The notes below the pieces were generated by a model. That model ran no database searches, had not been told where the DNA came from, and saw nothing but the letters and a program-made list of their open reading frames with translations. Source: Flavilitoribacter sp020436695 (GTDB lineage: Bacteria; Bacteroidota; Bacteroidia; Chitinophagales; Saprospiraceae). Taken from it: a stretch of DNA of 64,000 nt. The DNA lies in the NCBI GenBank assembly GCA_041392665.1, contig JAWKLQ010000023.1:1-64000 (forward strand). Direction: 5' to 3'. Shown one piece after another: positions 44,608-53,925 of the stretch (positions are counted from its first letter, which is position 1; each line of letters opens with the position of its first letter). A program made the position numbers and the translations under genes.

Positions 44608-47600
44608 ATGAAACCATCACCTTCTCGGAAAACGGCTCTGGCAATTCCGCCCGGCGTCTTCGTCAAGCATTTCGAACTACCCATTGATTACAATAATCCG
44701 TCGGTGACCAAACGGCTGGAAACCCGCTTTTTCGTCATTACCCAAAACGGCGGTGGCTACGGCATCACGTATAAATGGCGGGATGACGGCAGTGATGCCG
44801 ATCTGATCATTGCCGGTGAGACCAAAGATATTGCCGTTGCCAACGGCCCGGAGTCGACCCAGACCTGGATATTTCCCAGCCGAACCGAATGTATGACCTG
44901 CCATAATGCCAATGCGGATTTTGTATTGGGCGTGAAGACCTGGCAGCTAAATGGTACGTATGACTATCCGGTGGAAGGCGGTGGGACCATTACCGACAAC
45001 CAGCTTAATACCTGGCAACACCTGGGGATGTTTGCCAATCCGTTCAATCCGGCTGAGATCCCTTCTTTTCTCCAGTCCAAATACATCAACGATGCTTCGG
45101 CCTCTCTGGAGGTCCGGGTACGTTCCTATCTGGATGCCAATTGTTCGCACTGTCACCGGCCCGGTGGCGTGGAAGGGGCCTTTGATGCACGCTTTTCTAC
45201 GCCGATCGAAGATCAAAATATCGTGAAATTTTACGGCATCAGCCGGAATACACACGATGATCACTTTATCGTCAAGCCTAAATATCCCGCTGAATCGGAA
45301 TTGTGGATCCGTGACGGAGGGCTGGGGGCAAATGCCATGCCCCCCATTGCCAAGAATATTGTGCACGATGATTATATGGCCGTACTCACCGAGTGGATCA
45401 ATGGTCTGGATGAAGAGGTTTGTTATCCGGCTGCAGTATCCAGCCTGATCTGGTCATTACCTCCCGAAAACCAGGTAGGTCCGATCGAGATCAATACCAG
45501 TAACGGCGACGGCTTCGGCGGTGACGGCAATCCCATTACCATCAATGGAGTAGTCTTTGAGAAGGGACTTGGTGTACACGCCAACTCATCGATTACCTAT
45601 AATATCCGGGGGCTGTATTCCGTCTTTGAGACCTATATAGGTATGGATGACGAGACCGATGCCACCTGCAACCAGGCCTCGGCTCGCTTTGAGGTGTATC
45701 TGGACGGAAATCTGGCTTACCAGAGCACCGTAATGAATGAGAATGATGACGCCCGCTTTGTGCGCCTGAACGTGATCGGTGTGCAGGAACTGAAACTGGT
45801 AGTGAATGATGCCGGCAACGGGCAGACCTGTGATCATGCCGACTGGGCAAACCCCACGCTTTTCCCCTGTGTGGACTGTGTGCCGGGAACTCCCTGCGAT
45901 GACGGTAATGACTGTACGATCAATGATCAGCTGGATGCCATCTGTGATTGTGTGGGAACATTGATCGATTCGGACGGCGACGGGGTATGCGATACGGATG
46001 ATATTTGCCCGGGATCTGACGATACCGTCGATTCGGATTACGACGGCATTCCGGATGGCTGTGACGATCAGTACTGCCCGATCGATTTTGTTTCCGACCT
46101 CAACTGGGTGGGTACGCCAATCAATGGATCGGGTTCGGTCAAAAAAGATATCAGCAACGGTAATGGTGTGATCACCATCGATGGCGTAAGTTATGATAAA
46201 GGGCTGGGGGTACACGCTCACTCCGAAGTGACCTATGATATTAGCGGCCAGGGCTATGAGACCTTTTTGTCGTACACCGGTATTGATGATGAATGCCTTA
46301 CCGGAGCCGTAATATTTGAAGTGTATACTGACGGGAATCTCGTATATCAAAGCCCCGCGCTGGTCCGCGGTGGCGATCCCGCTATCCCCATAGCAGTGGA
46401 TGTGACGGGTGTGAGCGAACTGAAACTGGTAGTAACTGCCGGTAACGGTACGCTGGCCTGCGACCATGCGGACTGGGCCTATGCCCGGCTGGAACGTTGT
46501 TGCTCCGTGAGTGGCCTCACCGGAACAGCTTGTGATGATGGCGACCCCTGCACCATTGATGATCAGTACGATGAGTACTGCAACTGTGCCGGCACCCTGG
46601 TAACGGATGATACGGATGGCGACGGCGTATGCGATGCGGCTGATATCTGCCCGGGCTCTAATGATCTGGCGGATGCCGATGGCGATGGGGTGCCGGATGG
46701 CTGTGATGTATGTCCCGGTTCGGATGATACAGCGGATACGGATGGCGACGGTGTGCCGAATGGTTGCGATATGTGTCCCGGTTCGGATGACACGGTAGAT
46801 GCGGATGGCGATGGTATACCTGATGGTTGCGATGTGTGTCCCGGTTCCGATGATACGATGGATGCGGATGGTGATGGCGTTCCGGATGGTTGCGATGTCT
46901 GTTCAGGCTCGGATGATACAGTAGATTCGGATGGCGATGGCGTGCCGGATGGTTGTGATATATGTCCTGGTTTCGACGACTCCATTGATGATAATGACAA
47001 TGGTATACCAGACGGATGTGATGATTGCATCACTATGCAGGGAATGAGTTGTGATGACGGAGATCCCTGTACCGTGAATGATGTTTATGACGATAGTTGT
47101 AACTGTGTCGGTACACTGGATGAAACGGATAGCGATGGTGATGGTGTTTGTGATACCGCAGACCAATGTCCCGGTTTCGACGACACTGTTGACACTGACG
47201 GCGATGGCGTGCCTGATGGTTGTGATATTTGTGAAGGAGCAGACGATTCCATTGATTCGGACGGCGATGGGGTTCCTGACGGCTGCGATATCTGCCCGGC
47301 CGGAGATGACTCCATCGACTCGGATGGGGACGCGGTGCCGGATGCCTGTGATCAATGCCCCGGTTCGGATGATGCTTTGGATGAAGACGGGGATAATGTA
47401 CCCGATGGCTGTGATGTCTGTCCCGGCTTCGTCGACGGTGACGATTTTGACGGTGATGGCGTACCCTTCGGTTGTGATAAGTGTTTCGGATTTGACGACA
47501 ATCTGGATGCGGATGGTGACGGCGTACCCGATGGTTGTGATCAATGCCCCGGTTTCGATGACAACATCGACGTTGATGATGTTGGTATTCCGGATGGTTG

Positions 47601-48753
47601 TGATCCCTGCGTTGGGCTTACCGGCCTGGCTTGTGATGACAGCAATCCGTGTACGATCAACGATGTGTACGATGAAAATTGCAATTGTGCGGGTACCCTG
47701 ACCGATGATACGGATGGCGATGGCGTTTGCGATGCAATGGACCAATGCCCCGGCTTTGACGATAGTCTGGATGAGGATCTGGATAACGTTCCGGATGGGT
47801 GTGATGTTTGCCCCGGATTTATTGATGGTGACGATTTTGATGGCGACGGTGTACCTTTCGGTTGTGATAAGTGTCCTGGTTTTGATGATAATATTGATGT
47901 TGATAACGATGGTATTCCCGATGGGTGTGATAATTGTATCGGGCGTCCGGAGTCAATTTGTGAAACCGGTGATTGCGATCTGAATGACGATCCAATACCT
48001 TCCGGAGCATATGCGGCCGATCAGGTGCTGTCTTCTACGGGAGTGGTGGAAGCGGGTAGTAATGTGGTGCTTCTGGCCGGCGAAAAGGTGAGCCTCAAAC
48101 CAGGCTTCCGGGTTATGCCGGGCGCTGAATTCCGGGCAATGATCGTAGAATGCGCACCAGCGGAAAGCTCGTCGGCGGATGCCGGTCCGGATGAGATCCT
48201 GCCGCCGACTATCCGTGCTGCGCTGGTAACTCATAACACCCGCATTACCTATACCATTCCATTTGCTGGTGAGGTGACTATTCAGGTGATCGATCTGACC
48301 GGAAAGATCCTGTTAACACCAATGGATGCAACCTATGAAAACGCCGGCGAGCACGTACTGAGCTTTTTAACGAATCTGCCACCGGGGCTGTACTACGTCC
48401 GTCTGCAACATAAAGCCGGAACGGTACAGGATAAATTGCTGCTGGATAAACAGCGTACCGATACATCAGCCTTCAGTGGCGTAGTGAAGAAAGATGGCAA
48501 ACTGTTAGTCTCTATTCGTCCGAATCCTTTCCGCGATGACTTTAGGGTGTACATCGAACCTCCTATACCGGAGATGAAGCGGGCTATGATCAGGATCGCC
48601 GATACCAGTGGGCGCATTATCTATCAACGTTTTGATGCCCCCTTCAATCAGGAAATCTCCATTGTGCCGCATTCCGGCTGGGTTAGTGGCGTATACATTA
48701 TGCAAGTACGTGCCAGCGAATATGTGGTAACGCATCGCCTGGTGAAACAGTAG
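44608..48753 (+). CDS. cytochrome c / NPCBM / TSP3-repeat / T9SS protein; C-terminal part of the frameshifted giant dehydrogenase
   Basis: 1381 codons. The ATG at 44608 is probably not a real start, since coding signal enters from upstream in other frames. Domains in order: a cytochrome-like region with CMTCH (about residue 95) and CSHCH (about 179), the latter in SYLDANCSHCHRPGG; an NPCBM domain (about 285-420, KGLGVHANSSITYNI); a Cys-rich CDDGNDCTIND block; a second NPCBM domain (about 491-628); three TSP3-type calcium-binding repeat tracts separated by CDDGDPCT blocks; a small beta domain (LLAGEKVSLKPGFRVMPGAE); and two T9SS-type C-terminal modules, the last ending VYIMQVRASEYVVTHRLVKQ. 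It would be a cell-surface heme/sugar oxidase. Confidence 0.75.
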   Translation: MKPSPSRKTALAIPPGVFVKHFELPIDYNNPSVTKRLETRFFVITQNGGGYGITYKWRDDGSDADLIIAGETKDIAVANGPESTQTWIFPSRTECMTCHNANADFVLGVKTWQLNGTYDYPVEGGGTITDNQLNTWQHLGMFANPFNPAEIPSFLQSKYINDASASLEVRVRSYLDANCSHCHRPGGVEGAFDARFSTPIEDQNIVKFYGISRNTHDDHFIVKPKYPAESELWIRDGGLGANAMPPIAKNIVHDDYMAVLTEWINGLDEEVCYPAAVSSLIWSLPPENQVGPIEINTSNGDGFGGDGNPITINGVVFEKGLGVHANSSITYNIRGLYSVFETYIGMDDETDATCNQASARFEVYLDGNLAYQSTVMNENDDARFVRLNVIGVQELKLVVNDAGNGQTCDHADWANPTLFPCVDCVPGTPCDDGNDCTINDQLDAICDCVGTLIDSDGDGVCDTDDICPGSDDTVDSDYDGIPDGCDDQYCPIDFVSDLNWVGTPINGSGSVKKDISNGNGVITIDGVSYDKGLGVHAHSEVTYDISGQGYETFLSYTGIDDECLTGAVIFEVYTDGNLVYQSPALVRGGDPAIPIAVDVTGVSELKLVVTAGNGTLACDHADWAYARLERCCSVSGLTGTACDDGDPCTIDDQYDEYCNCAGTLVTDDTDGDGVCDAADICPGSNDLADADGDGVPDGCDVCPGSDDTADTDGDGVPNGCDMCPGSDDTVDADGDGIPDGCDVCPGSDDTMDADGDGVPDGCDVCSGSDDTVDSDGDGVPDGCDICPGFDDSIDDNDNGIPDGCDDCITMQGMSCDDGDPCTVNDVYDDSCNCVGTLDETDSDGDGVCDTADQCPGFDDTVDTDGDGVPDGCDICEGADDSIDSDGDGVPDGCDICPAGDDSIDSDGDAVPDACDQCPGSDDALDEDGDNVPDGCDVCPGFVDGDDFDGDGVPFGCDKCFGFDDNLDADGDGVPDGCDQCPGFDDNIDVDDVGIPDGCDPCVGLTGLACDDSNPCTINDVYDENCNCAGTLTDDTDGDGVCDAMDQCPGFDDSLDEDLDNVPDGCDVCPGFIDGDDFDGDGVPFGCDKCPGFDDNIDVDNDGIPDGCDNCIGRPESICETGDCDLNDDPIPSGAYAADQVLSSTGVVEAGSNVVLLAGEKVSLKPGFRVMPGAEFRAMIVECAPAESSSADAGPDEILPPTIRAALVTHNTRITYTIPFAGEVTIQVIDLTGKILLTPMDATYENAGEHVLSFLTNLPPGLYYVRLQHKAGTVQDKLLLDKQRTDTSAFSGVVKKDGKLLVSIRPNPFRDDFRVYIEPPIPEMKRAMIRIADTSGRIIYQRFDAPFNQEISIVPHSGWVSGVYIMQVRASEYVVTHRLVKQ
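46648..47025 (+). repeat. TSP3 tract 1: six 63-base tandem units
   Basis: Six consecutive 21-residue units of the form CPGSDDTxDxDGDGxPDGCD begin exactly every 63 bases (46648, 46711 and so on to 47025). DxDGDG loops bind calcium in thrombospondin type 3 repeats; Cys pairs probably form disulfides. A single isolated unit lies at 46006. Nucleotide similarity is high, which makes copy-number change by recombination likely. Confidence 0.85.
47167..47607 (+). repeat. TSP3 tract 2: seven 63-base tandem units
   Basis: Seven 21-residue units start at 47167 and end at 47607. They are more divergent than tract 1 (for example CPGFVDGDDFDGDGVPFGCD). The tract is preceded by a Cys-rich CDDGDPCTVND block and DSDGDGVCD. 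Confidence 0.85.
47746..47934 (+). repeat. TSP3 tract 3: three 63-base tandem units
   Basis: Three 21-residue units (47746-47934). The middle and last units closely match units 5 and 7 of tract 2 (CPGFIDGDDFDGDGVPFGCD; CPGFDDNIDVDNDGIPDGCD), which suggests a block duplication between tracts together with the CDDSNPCTIND block. Confidence 0.85.
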
Positions 48754-48761
48754 ACGGCACA

Positions 48762-48816
48762 CGGTGAACGGCAGATGGTGAACGGTGGATATCCGTCTAC
48801 CGTTTGCCGTCCACCG
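48762..48816. repeat. imperfect palindrome after the giant dehydrogenase gene
   Basis: A 24-base left arm (48762-48785, starting CGGTGAACGGCAG) matches the reverse complement of the right arm (48793-48816, ending TGCCGTCCACCG) at 19 of 24 positions. It starts eight bases after the stop codon and shares the GGTGAACGG motif with 34453-34559. Likely a transcript-end structure. Confidence 0.5.
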
Positions 48817-48886
48817 GCTACTGTTTTTAATTCATTTCTTCTTAGCTTTAGCGCCAACATCATTTACGCTAAAACACGGGACAGGA

Positions 48887-51094
48887 ATGAAGCAAACACC
48901 TACCAATCTCATAAACACTTACTCTTATCTGACAATAGTTTGTCTCACCTTAGCACTTCTGCAACTTCCACTTTCTTCCGCGGCGCAAAATGACCGTACT
49001 CCCAACCGCTCCAAATATGTGCTGGCGATTAAAAAAGCGACGGGCGCATTTCAGATCGACGGCCAACTGGATGAAGCCGATTGGCAAACCGCACAGATCG
49101 CCCGGGATTTTCAGCGGGTACTGCCGATCGATACCGGTTACGCTGCTTCCCGCACGGAGGTGATGATGAGCTATGACGACCGGAACCTGTACTTTGCCAT
49201 TACCTGTTTTGAACGGGTGCCCGGCCCAAACATCATTGAATCATTGCGCCGTGATTTTACCTTCGGTGCAAATGATAATTTCCTGCTCTTCATCGATACG
49301 TATAACGACCAGACTAATGGTTTTTCGTTCGGCGCTTCGGCCGGTGGGGCCCAATGGGACGGCATCCAGTCGAACGGCGGTACGGTCGCATTGGACTGGG
49401 ATTGCAAATGGGAGTCGAAAGTTAAACACTACGACGACCGCTGGGTGGTTGAAATGGGCATACCCTTTCGGAACCTGCAGTTCAAAGCGGGTGTGAGCCA
49501 GTGGGGGATCAATTTCAGCCGGATGGACGTAAAAGGGAACGAGAAATCAAGCTGGGCGCCGGTGCCCCGGCAATTCCCCACTGCCAACCTGGCTTTTTGC
49601 GGAACTTTACAGTGGGATGCGCCGCCCCCCAAACCCAAAACCAATCTTTCCCTCATCCCTTACGTAGCTGCCCGCACCAGCCGCAATCATATTGCGGACA
49701 CCCGCGAACCAGTCAAACTGGATGCCGGTATGGATGCCAAAATTTCGCTGACCCCTTCTCTCAACCTCGACCTCACGTTCAATCCCGATTTTTCACAAGT
49801 AGATGTAGACGAACAGGTAACCAACCTGGATCGCTTTGAATTGTTCTTCCCGGAGCGACGGCGCTTCTTCCTGGAAAATCAGGATCTGTTTACGGGTTTC
49901 GGAAAAGAGGATATCCGGCCGTTCTTCTCGCGTCGTATCGGACTGGATAGCCCCGTTCGGGCCGGCCTGCGGCTGAGTGGTAAACTGAACGAAGAATGGC
50001 GCATCGGCCTGCTCAATATGCAAACCGGTTCTAATGACCCGGTGCCGGCGGCTAATTTTACGGTAGCGGCACTACAGAAACGAATCTTCGCCCGCTCCAA
50101 CATCGGTGTCTTTTTCGTAAATAAGCAGCTGACCGGAGCTAAAGAGGATCTTCCGGAAGACCTGAATAACTACAACCGGGTGATCGGTATTGACTATAAC
50201 CTGGCCAGTGCCAACAGCCGGTGGGTAGGAAAGTTCTTTGCCCACAAATCGATCAGCCCCGGAGCGGACGATCATTCCATGGCCCTTTCCGCCAATATGC
50301 AATACAATACGCAGCGCTGGAAGGTAGCGGGAAGTTATGACCTGGTGGGTGAAAATTATCTGGCGGAAACCGGCTTTGTTCGTCGTACCGGCCTGCACCG
50401 TACCGAAGCCAGCGTGGAGCATAAATGGTATCCACATTCTGAAAAAGTAGCTAATCACGGCCCTGAACTGACCTCCGGCCTGATCTTCGACCAGATGTTT
50501 GATCGCACCGACAGTGAATGGAGCGCTTCTTATGAAGTGGTCTTTCTTGATCGTAGTGAGATCTCTGTGGCTTATAAAAGGCAGTATATCCGGCTACTCG
50601 ATCCTTTTGATCCTACCAATTCGGAAGGCAATTTTCTGGAAGCCGGTACGGATTACGGCTGGAATAATGTGCAGGCAAAGTATATATCGGATGCCCGGAA
50701 GCTATTTAATTATACCCTCACAGCCGGCTATGGCGGTTTCTTCAACGGGGATCGCTTCAGTCTGGTAGGCGAGCTGAACTTTCGGTTCCAGCCCTACGGC
50801 AGCATCTCCGTCAATCTGGCCTATAATGATCTGCAATTCCCTGAACCCTTCCGGGATGTGGACTTCTTCCTCATCGGGCCCAAACTGGATGTGACTTTTA
50901 CCAATTCGCTCTTTCTCACGGCCTTTGTGCAGTATAACGAACAGATCGATAACATCAATACTAATATCCGTTTACAGTGGCGTTATCAGCCGGTTTCTGA
51001 CCTGTTCATCGTTTATTCCGACAACTATTTTCCCGAGCCGCTCAACATTAAGAACCGGGCGCTGGTGGCGAAGATCTCGTATTGGTTTAATTAA
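48887..51094 (+). CDS. DUF5916 outer-membrane protein with CBM9-like N-terminal domain
   Basis: 735 residues from the ATG at 48887 (MKQTPTNLINTYSYLTIVCL), which begins a Sec signal ending SSAAQ. The first domain is a CBM9-like fold (FQIDGQLDEADWQTAQ, VMMSYDDRNLYFAITCFE, LLFIDTYNDQTNGFSFG). The rest is the DUF5916 region with the FSQVDVDEQVTNLDRFELFF motif, RRFFLENQDLF and RIGLDSPVRAG, followed by amphipathic beta strands ending in aromatic residues, consistent with a C-terminal beta-barrel (final KISYWFN). An earlier in-frame ATG at 48785 is rejected because it adds 34 residues before the signal. Substrate and role are unknown; homologues are common in Bacteroidota. Confidence 0.85.
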   Translation: MKQTPTNLINTYSYLTIVCLTLALLQLPLSSAAQNDRTPNRSKYVLAIKKATGAFQIDGQLDEADWQTAQIARDFQRVLPIDTGYAASRTEVMMSYDDRNLYFAITCFERVPGPNIIESLRRDFTFGANDNFLLFIDTYNDQTNGFSFGASAGGAQWDGIQSNGGTVALDWDCKWESKVKHYDDRWVVEMGIPFRNLQFKAGVSQWGINFSRMDVKGNEKSSWAPVPRQFPTANLAFCGTLQWDAPPPKPKTNLSLIPYVAARTSRNHIADTREPVKLDAGMDAKISLTPSLNLDLTFNPDFSQVDVDEQVTNLDRFELFFPERRRFFLENQDLFTGFGKEDIRPFFSRRIGLDSPVRAGLRLSGKLNEEWRIGLLNMQTGSNDPVPAANFTVAALQKRIFARSNIGVFFVNKQLTGAKEDLPEDLNNYNRVIGIDYNLASANSRWVGKFFAHKSISPGADDHSMALSANMQYNTQRWKVAGSYDLVGENYLAETGFVRRTGLHRTEASVEHKWYPHSEKVANHGPELTSGLIFDQMFDRTDSEWSASYEVVFLDRSEISVAYKRQYIRLLDPFDPTNSEGNFLEAGTDYGWNNVQAKYISDARKLFNYTLTAGYGGFFNGDRFSLVGELNFRFQPYGSISVNLAYNDLQFPEPFRDVDFFLIGPKLDVTFTNSLFLTAFVQYNEQIDNINTNIRLQWRYQPVSDLFIVYSDNYFPEPLNIKNRALVAKISYWFN

Positions 51095-51163
51095 TTTTGT
51101 CGGCAGTCGGCAGTCGTTTTGGAGTATCTCTATTCATAATGGTTACCCCAATACCCAATTGTG

Positions 51164-52840
51164 TTATTGCTTCTCCAAAACAGATGCATGCCCATCCTCA
51201 TACTCCGTTTTGGGATTAGCCGGATCCAGTATCCAAACGCCGTCCACGATGAATTTATAGTGATACGTGCCGGGCTCCAGATCCACCCGGCCGATCCATT
51301 GCCCATTTTCGCGTACCATCGGGCAGCTTAGATTATTCCAGTTGTTGAAATCCCCGGCCAATTGTACGGAACGGGCGTAGGGATAGTCCTTAAGGATAAA
51401 AGTGGTATTACCGGTGTCGTTGATCTTTCGGATCTGTTTCACGATGGTACTTGCCGTGGTATTGGAAGTATCCAATTGGGCCGCACGTTCATACGCATCG
51501 GCCGCTGCTTTTGGATGCCCATTGCGGAGCAGCGCTTCTCCATAACTATCCTGTGCATTGGCCGAATGCGGATAGGCCAGCGCATTCATCTGCAATACCT
51601 GAAGGGCAGCCTCCGGCCGCTGAAGGTTAAACAGATTATATCCCAGGCGATTCATGGGGCTTTCAGCGATCTTCGTCGTGTCCTGATGTTTTCCGTTCTT
51701 ATCCATAAATGGCCAGGATGCAACAGCCGTTCCTTCTTCCCGGATAATATGGTTTAGCAATTGACGGGCGGGAGCTTTTGGGCCTTCGTAATCATTCCAA
51801 CGCACCGATGGGTAATCGCCCCCAATGCAGGCCGATACCAATTCCCCGGTGATGCTTAACCCATTCGAGCTATTGGCAAAATAGACCAGTCCGATCTTCT
51901 GTTTGGGATAAGCCACAAAAAATGCTTTGAACGTACCATTATCGCCCCAATGCCAGAAGGCTTTCCCATCGCGGGTATGTTGCAGACCGATCCCCAGCCC
52001 CCACTGCACATCAGTGGAGCCGGGTACGACATTGACCTGATCTTCGAGCATCTTATCGATTGTTCCGGTGCTCAGTCCCTGTTGATTCAGCATGGCTTTA
52101 ATAAACAGAATGTAGTCGGCAGCGGTAGTTTGCAGGGAGTAGGCCGTATTGCCGAACTCCGGTTTGTTGACCCGACGGGTGATCGCAAACTGATCGTGTG
52201 GAATGGCGTGATCCGACTCAAAATCTTCCTGCCAAACGTAGCTACTGCGTTTCATGCCCAGCGGTTGGAAAACGTGTTCCTTCATGAACTCATTAATAGG
52301 TTGGCCGCTTAGGTGTTCTATTACTTTCATAAGAAAAACAAAGCCTTCACCGGAATAGCCGAATTTAACACCCGGATCACGGATGAACTCCAGCTTTTCC
52401 CCGCGTCGCCAGTTGGGGAGCCCGGTAGTATGGCTTAACACATGGCGGGCCGTCAGTTTTTTGTAACGATCATCGTGCTCCAGGTCTTCATAGGGGAAAT
52501 ATTTGTACAAAGGCTTATCCAGATCAAATTTGCCCTCCTCCACATACGTCATTAGGCCATAGGCAAAGAGCGCCTTACTCAGCGAAGCAGCGGAAAAAAT
52601 GGTTTGGGAGGTGACCGGTTCTTCGGTATCAGCGCTGCGTAATCCGAATGCTTTGTTGTAAACGATCTCGTCTCCATGCACTATGGCAATGGACAGTCCC
52701 GGGATGTCAGCCATTTCCATCAATTCCGGTATGATCTTATCGATCTTTTCGGAGGGTGCAATGACTAAGGGCGCACTCTTCTGGGAAAATAAACAGCTGT
52801 GGATCAGGCCCAAAAAAAGAAAGAGGGTAAGGTTTTTCAT
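51164..52840 (-). CDS. class C beta-lactamase-like serine hydrolase fused to TPR and CBM48/AMPK-type glycan-binding domain
   Basis: A 558-residue exported protein (signal MKNLTLFLFLGLIHSC). The hydrolase domain has the SxxK nucleophile in FSAASLSKALF (Ser 86, Lys 89), YSG in KFGYSGEGFVFL and the third motif near HWGDNG. Residues about 410-470 form a TPR pair (LQRPEAALQVLQMNALAYPH, DSYGEALLRNGHPKAAADAY). The last 80 residues match the AMPK/CBM48 glycogen-binding fold (VQLAGDFNNWNNL, YHYKFIVDGVWILDPANPKT). It is probably a periplasmic esterase or peptidase directed to glucan-like polymers. The combination is uncommon. Confidence 0.82.
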   Translation of the reverse strand: MKNLTLFLFLGLIHSCLFSQKSAPLVIAPSEKIDKIIPELMEMADIPGLSIAIVHGDEIVYNKAFGLRSADTEEPVTSQTIFSAASLSKALFAYGLMTYVEEGKFDLDKPLYKYFPYEDLEHDDRYKKLTARHVLSHTTGLPNWRRGEKLEFIRDPGVKFGYSGEGFVFLMKVIEHLSGQPINEFMKEHVFQPLGMKRSSYVWQEDFESDHAIPHDQFAITRRVNKPEFGNTAYSLQTTAADYILFIKAMLNQQGLSTGTIDKMLEDQVNVVPGSTDVQWGLGIGLQHTRDGKAFWHWGDNGTFKAFFVAYPKQKIGLVYFANSSNGLSITGELVSACIGGDYPSVRWNDYEGPKAPARQLLNHIIREEGTAVASWPFMDKNGKHQDTTKIAESPMNRLGYNLFNLQRPEAALQVLQMNALAYPHSANAQDSYGEALLRNGHPKAAADAYERAAQLDTSNTTASTIVKQIRKINDTGNTTFILKDYPYARSVQLAGDFNNWNNLSCPMVRENGQWIGRVDLEPGTYHYKFIVDGVWILDPANPKTEYEDGHASVLEKQ

Positions 52841-52926
52841 ACCGGATAATTGTTTTTGGTAAGGACTGAAAATTGCAGCGTTAGTTGCGGCCGGCAGCAG
52901 ATTTCCGATACATCAAGCGCCCTCAT

Positions 52927-53835
52927 TTACTGAGTCTCTTCATCATCCCGTTTCCCCATTATCATATTTCTATCCACTCGCACCGAAGCCCAGATAGCCA
53001 ACAGCACATAAGCCAGGAAAAAATAAAACCCGATCAAAAGATGGCTTTCCGTCTGGATCCCCGTCTGCATATTCTGAAAAGCCAGGAAACCCAGAAAGAG
53101 GGCAACGACGAATACATCGGCCATAGACCATTTACCGGAACGCAGCAACAGCCATCTCCACGCGCGACTTTCGGGCAGGCGGTTGCGGATCAGCCCGGCC
53201 AGGCTGATGCCGTTCTTTCCCAGAGGGATAAGTACACTAAACAGAAGGATGGCAATACCTACCACAAAATTGTTTTGACGAAAGAGCAATCCGATCAATT
53301 CCACGACCGACTTACTCTGGTAATAGAAATACATCTCTCCGGGAAAAGTCTGCGTATAGTCAATCTTCATCGAAAGGAATCCGGTCTTTACTCTGATCGG
53401 GATGCTAAGGTCTTCCTGAAAAGCCGCGATCTCCAGCATGGGGGCCAGAATACCGTTCATTAGGCAGATGATTGCTGTAATGATGATCGTGGCAGAGCCA
53501 ATGCGAGGATCATCACGGCGGCGCTGTTCGCGAAAACCCAAAAAGAGATACAGCCCAGCCAATGCGACAAAACCCAGTGACCATTGTAATGCCCGCTGCT
53601 GCGGAGCCTTTAATGCTGCTTTATGGCCGGCCACGATCTCCCTTTTTTTCTGCCAGCCTTCCCCTTCGAACCATTCTTCAAAATCGAGTAGCCGTTTCTC
53701 GAAATGTAGGGTAGCGGCGAGTTGTTCCCGGCTGTGCTGGATGTCTTTTGCATAGTGGATAAATTGATAGCTGATCAGACCTCCGGCCAGAAGGAAGAAC
53801 AAGTTGATCAGTAAAAAAGAACGGGATAAATGCAT
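52927..53835 (-). CDS. PqiA-like integral membrane protein
   Basis: A 302-residue protein with an N-terminal helix, a charged periplasmic-like loop (residues 25-80) and several later helices. The region LLLRSGKWSMADVFVVALFL then GFLAFQNM is the PqiA signature, preceded by VGIAILLFSVLIPLGKNG. PqiA works with MCE proteins in lipid transport between the membranes in Proteobacteria; no MCE gene is present here. It lacks the CxxC zinc ribbon of canonical PqiA. It is transcribed divergently from the amidohydrolase gene. Confidence 0.72.
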   Translation of the reverse strand: MHLSRSFLLINLFFLLAGGLISYQFIHYAKDIQHSREQLAATLHFEKRLLDFEEWFEGEGWQKKREIVAGHKAALKAPQQRALQWSLGFVALAGLYLFLGFREQRRRDDPRIGSATIIITAIICLMNGILAPMLEIAAFQEDLSIPIRVKTGFLSMKIDYTQTFPGEMYFYYQSKSVVELIGLLFRQNNFVVGIAILLFSVLIPLGKNGISLAGLIRNRLPESRAWRWLLLRSGKWSMADVFVVALFLGFLAFQNMQTGIQTESHLLIGFYFFLAYVLLAIWASVRVDRNMIMGKRDDEETQ

Positions 53836-53872
53836 GACAAGAGCTAGGCTGTTTCAGCTTGGAAAAATAATT

Positions 53873-53880
53873 TAAATTTG
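53873..53880 (+). promoter_or_regulatory. TAnnTTTG element upstream of the amidohydrolase gene
   Basis: TAAATTTG (53873-53880) matches the -7 element exactly, 46 bases before the ATG. The upstream element is poor (TGTTTC near 53850). Confidence 0.45.
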
Positions 53881-53925
53881 TAACCTTTATTAAAACGATA
53901 GACCAACCAACACAAATTTTCCATC

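Noticed and set aside
46563..47745. Long minus-strand ORFs opposite the TSP3 repeats (including a 280-codon and a Ser/Pro-rich 156-codon frame)
   Set aside because: They are the antisense of a GAT/GGC/GTG-rich repeat tract, which lacks stop codons in that frame by composition. They have no homologue-like features or start signals.
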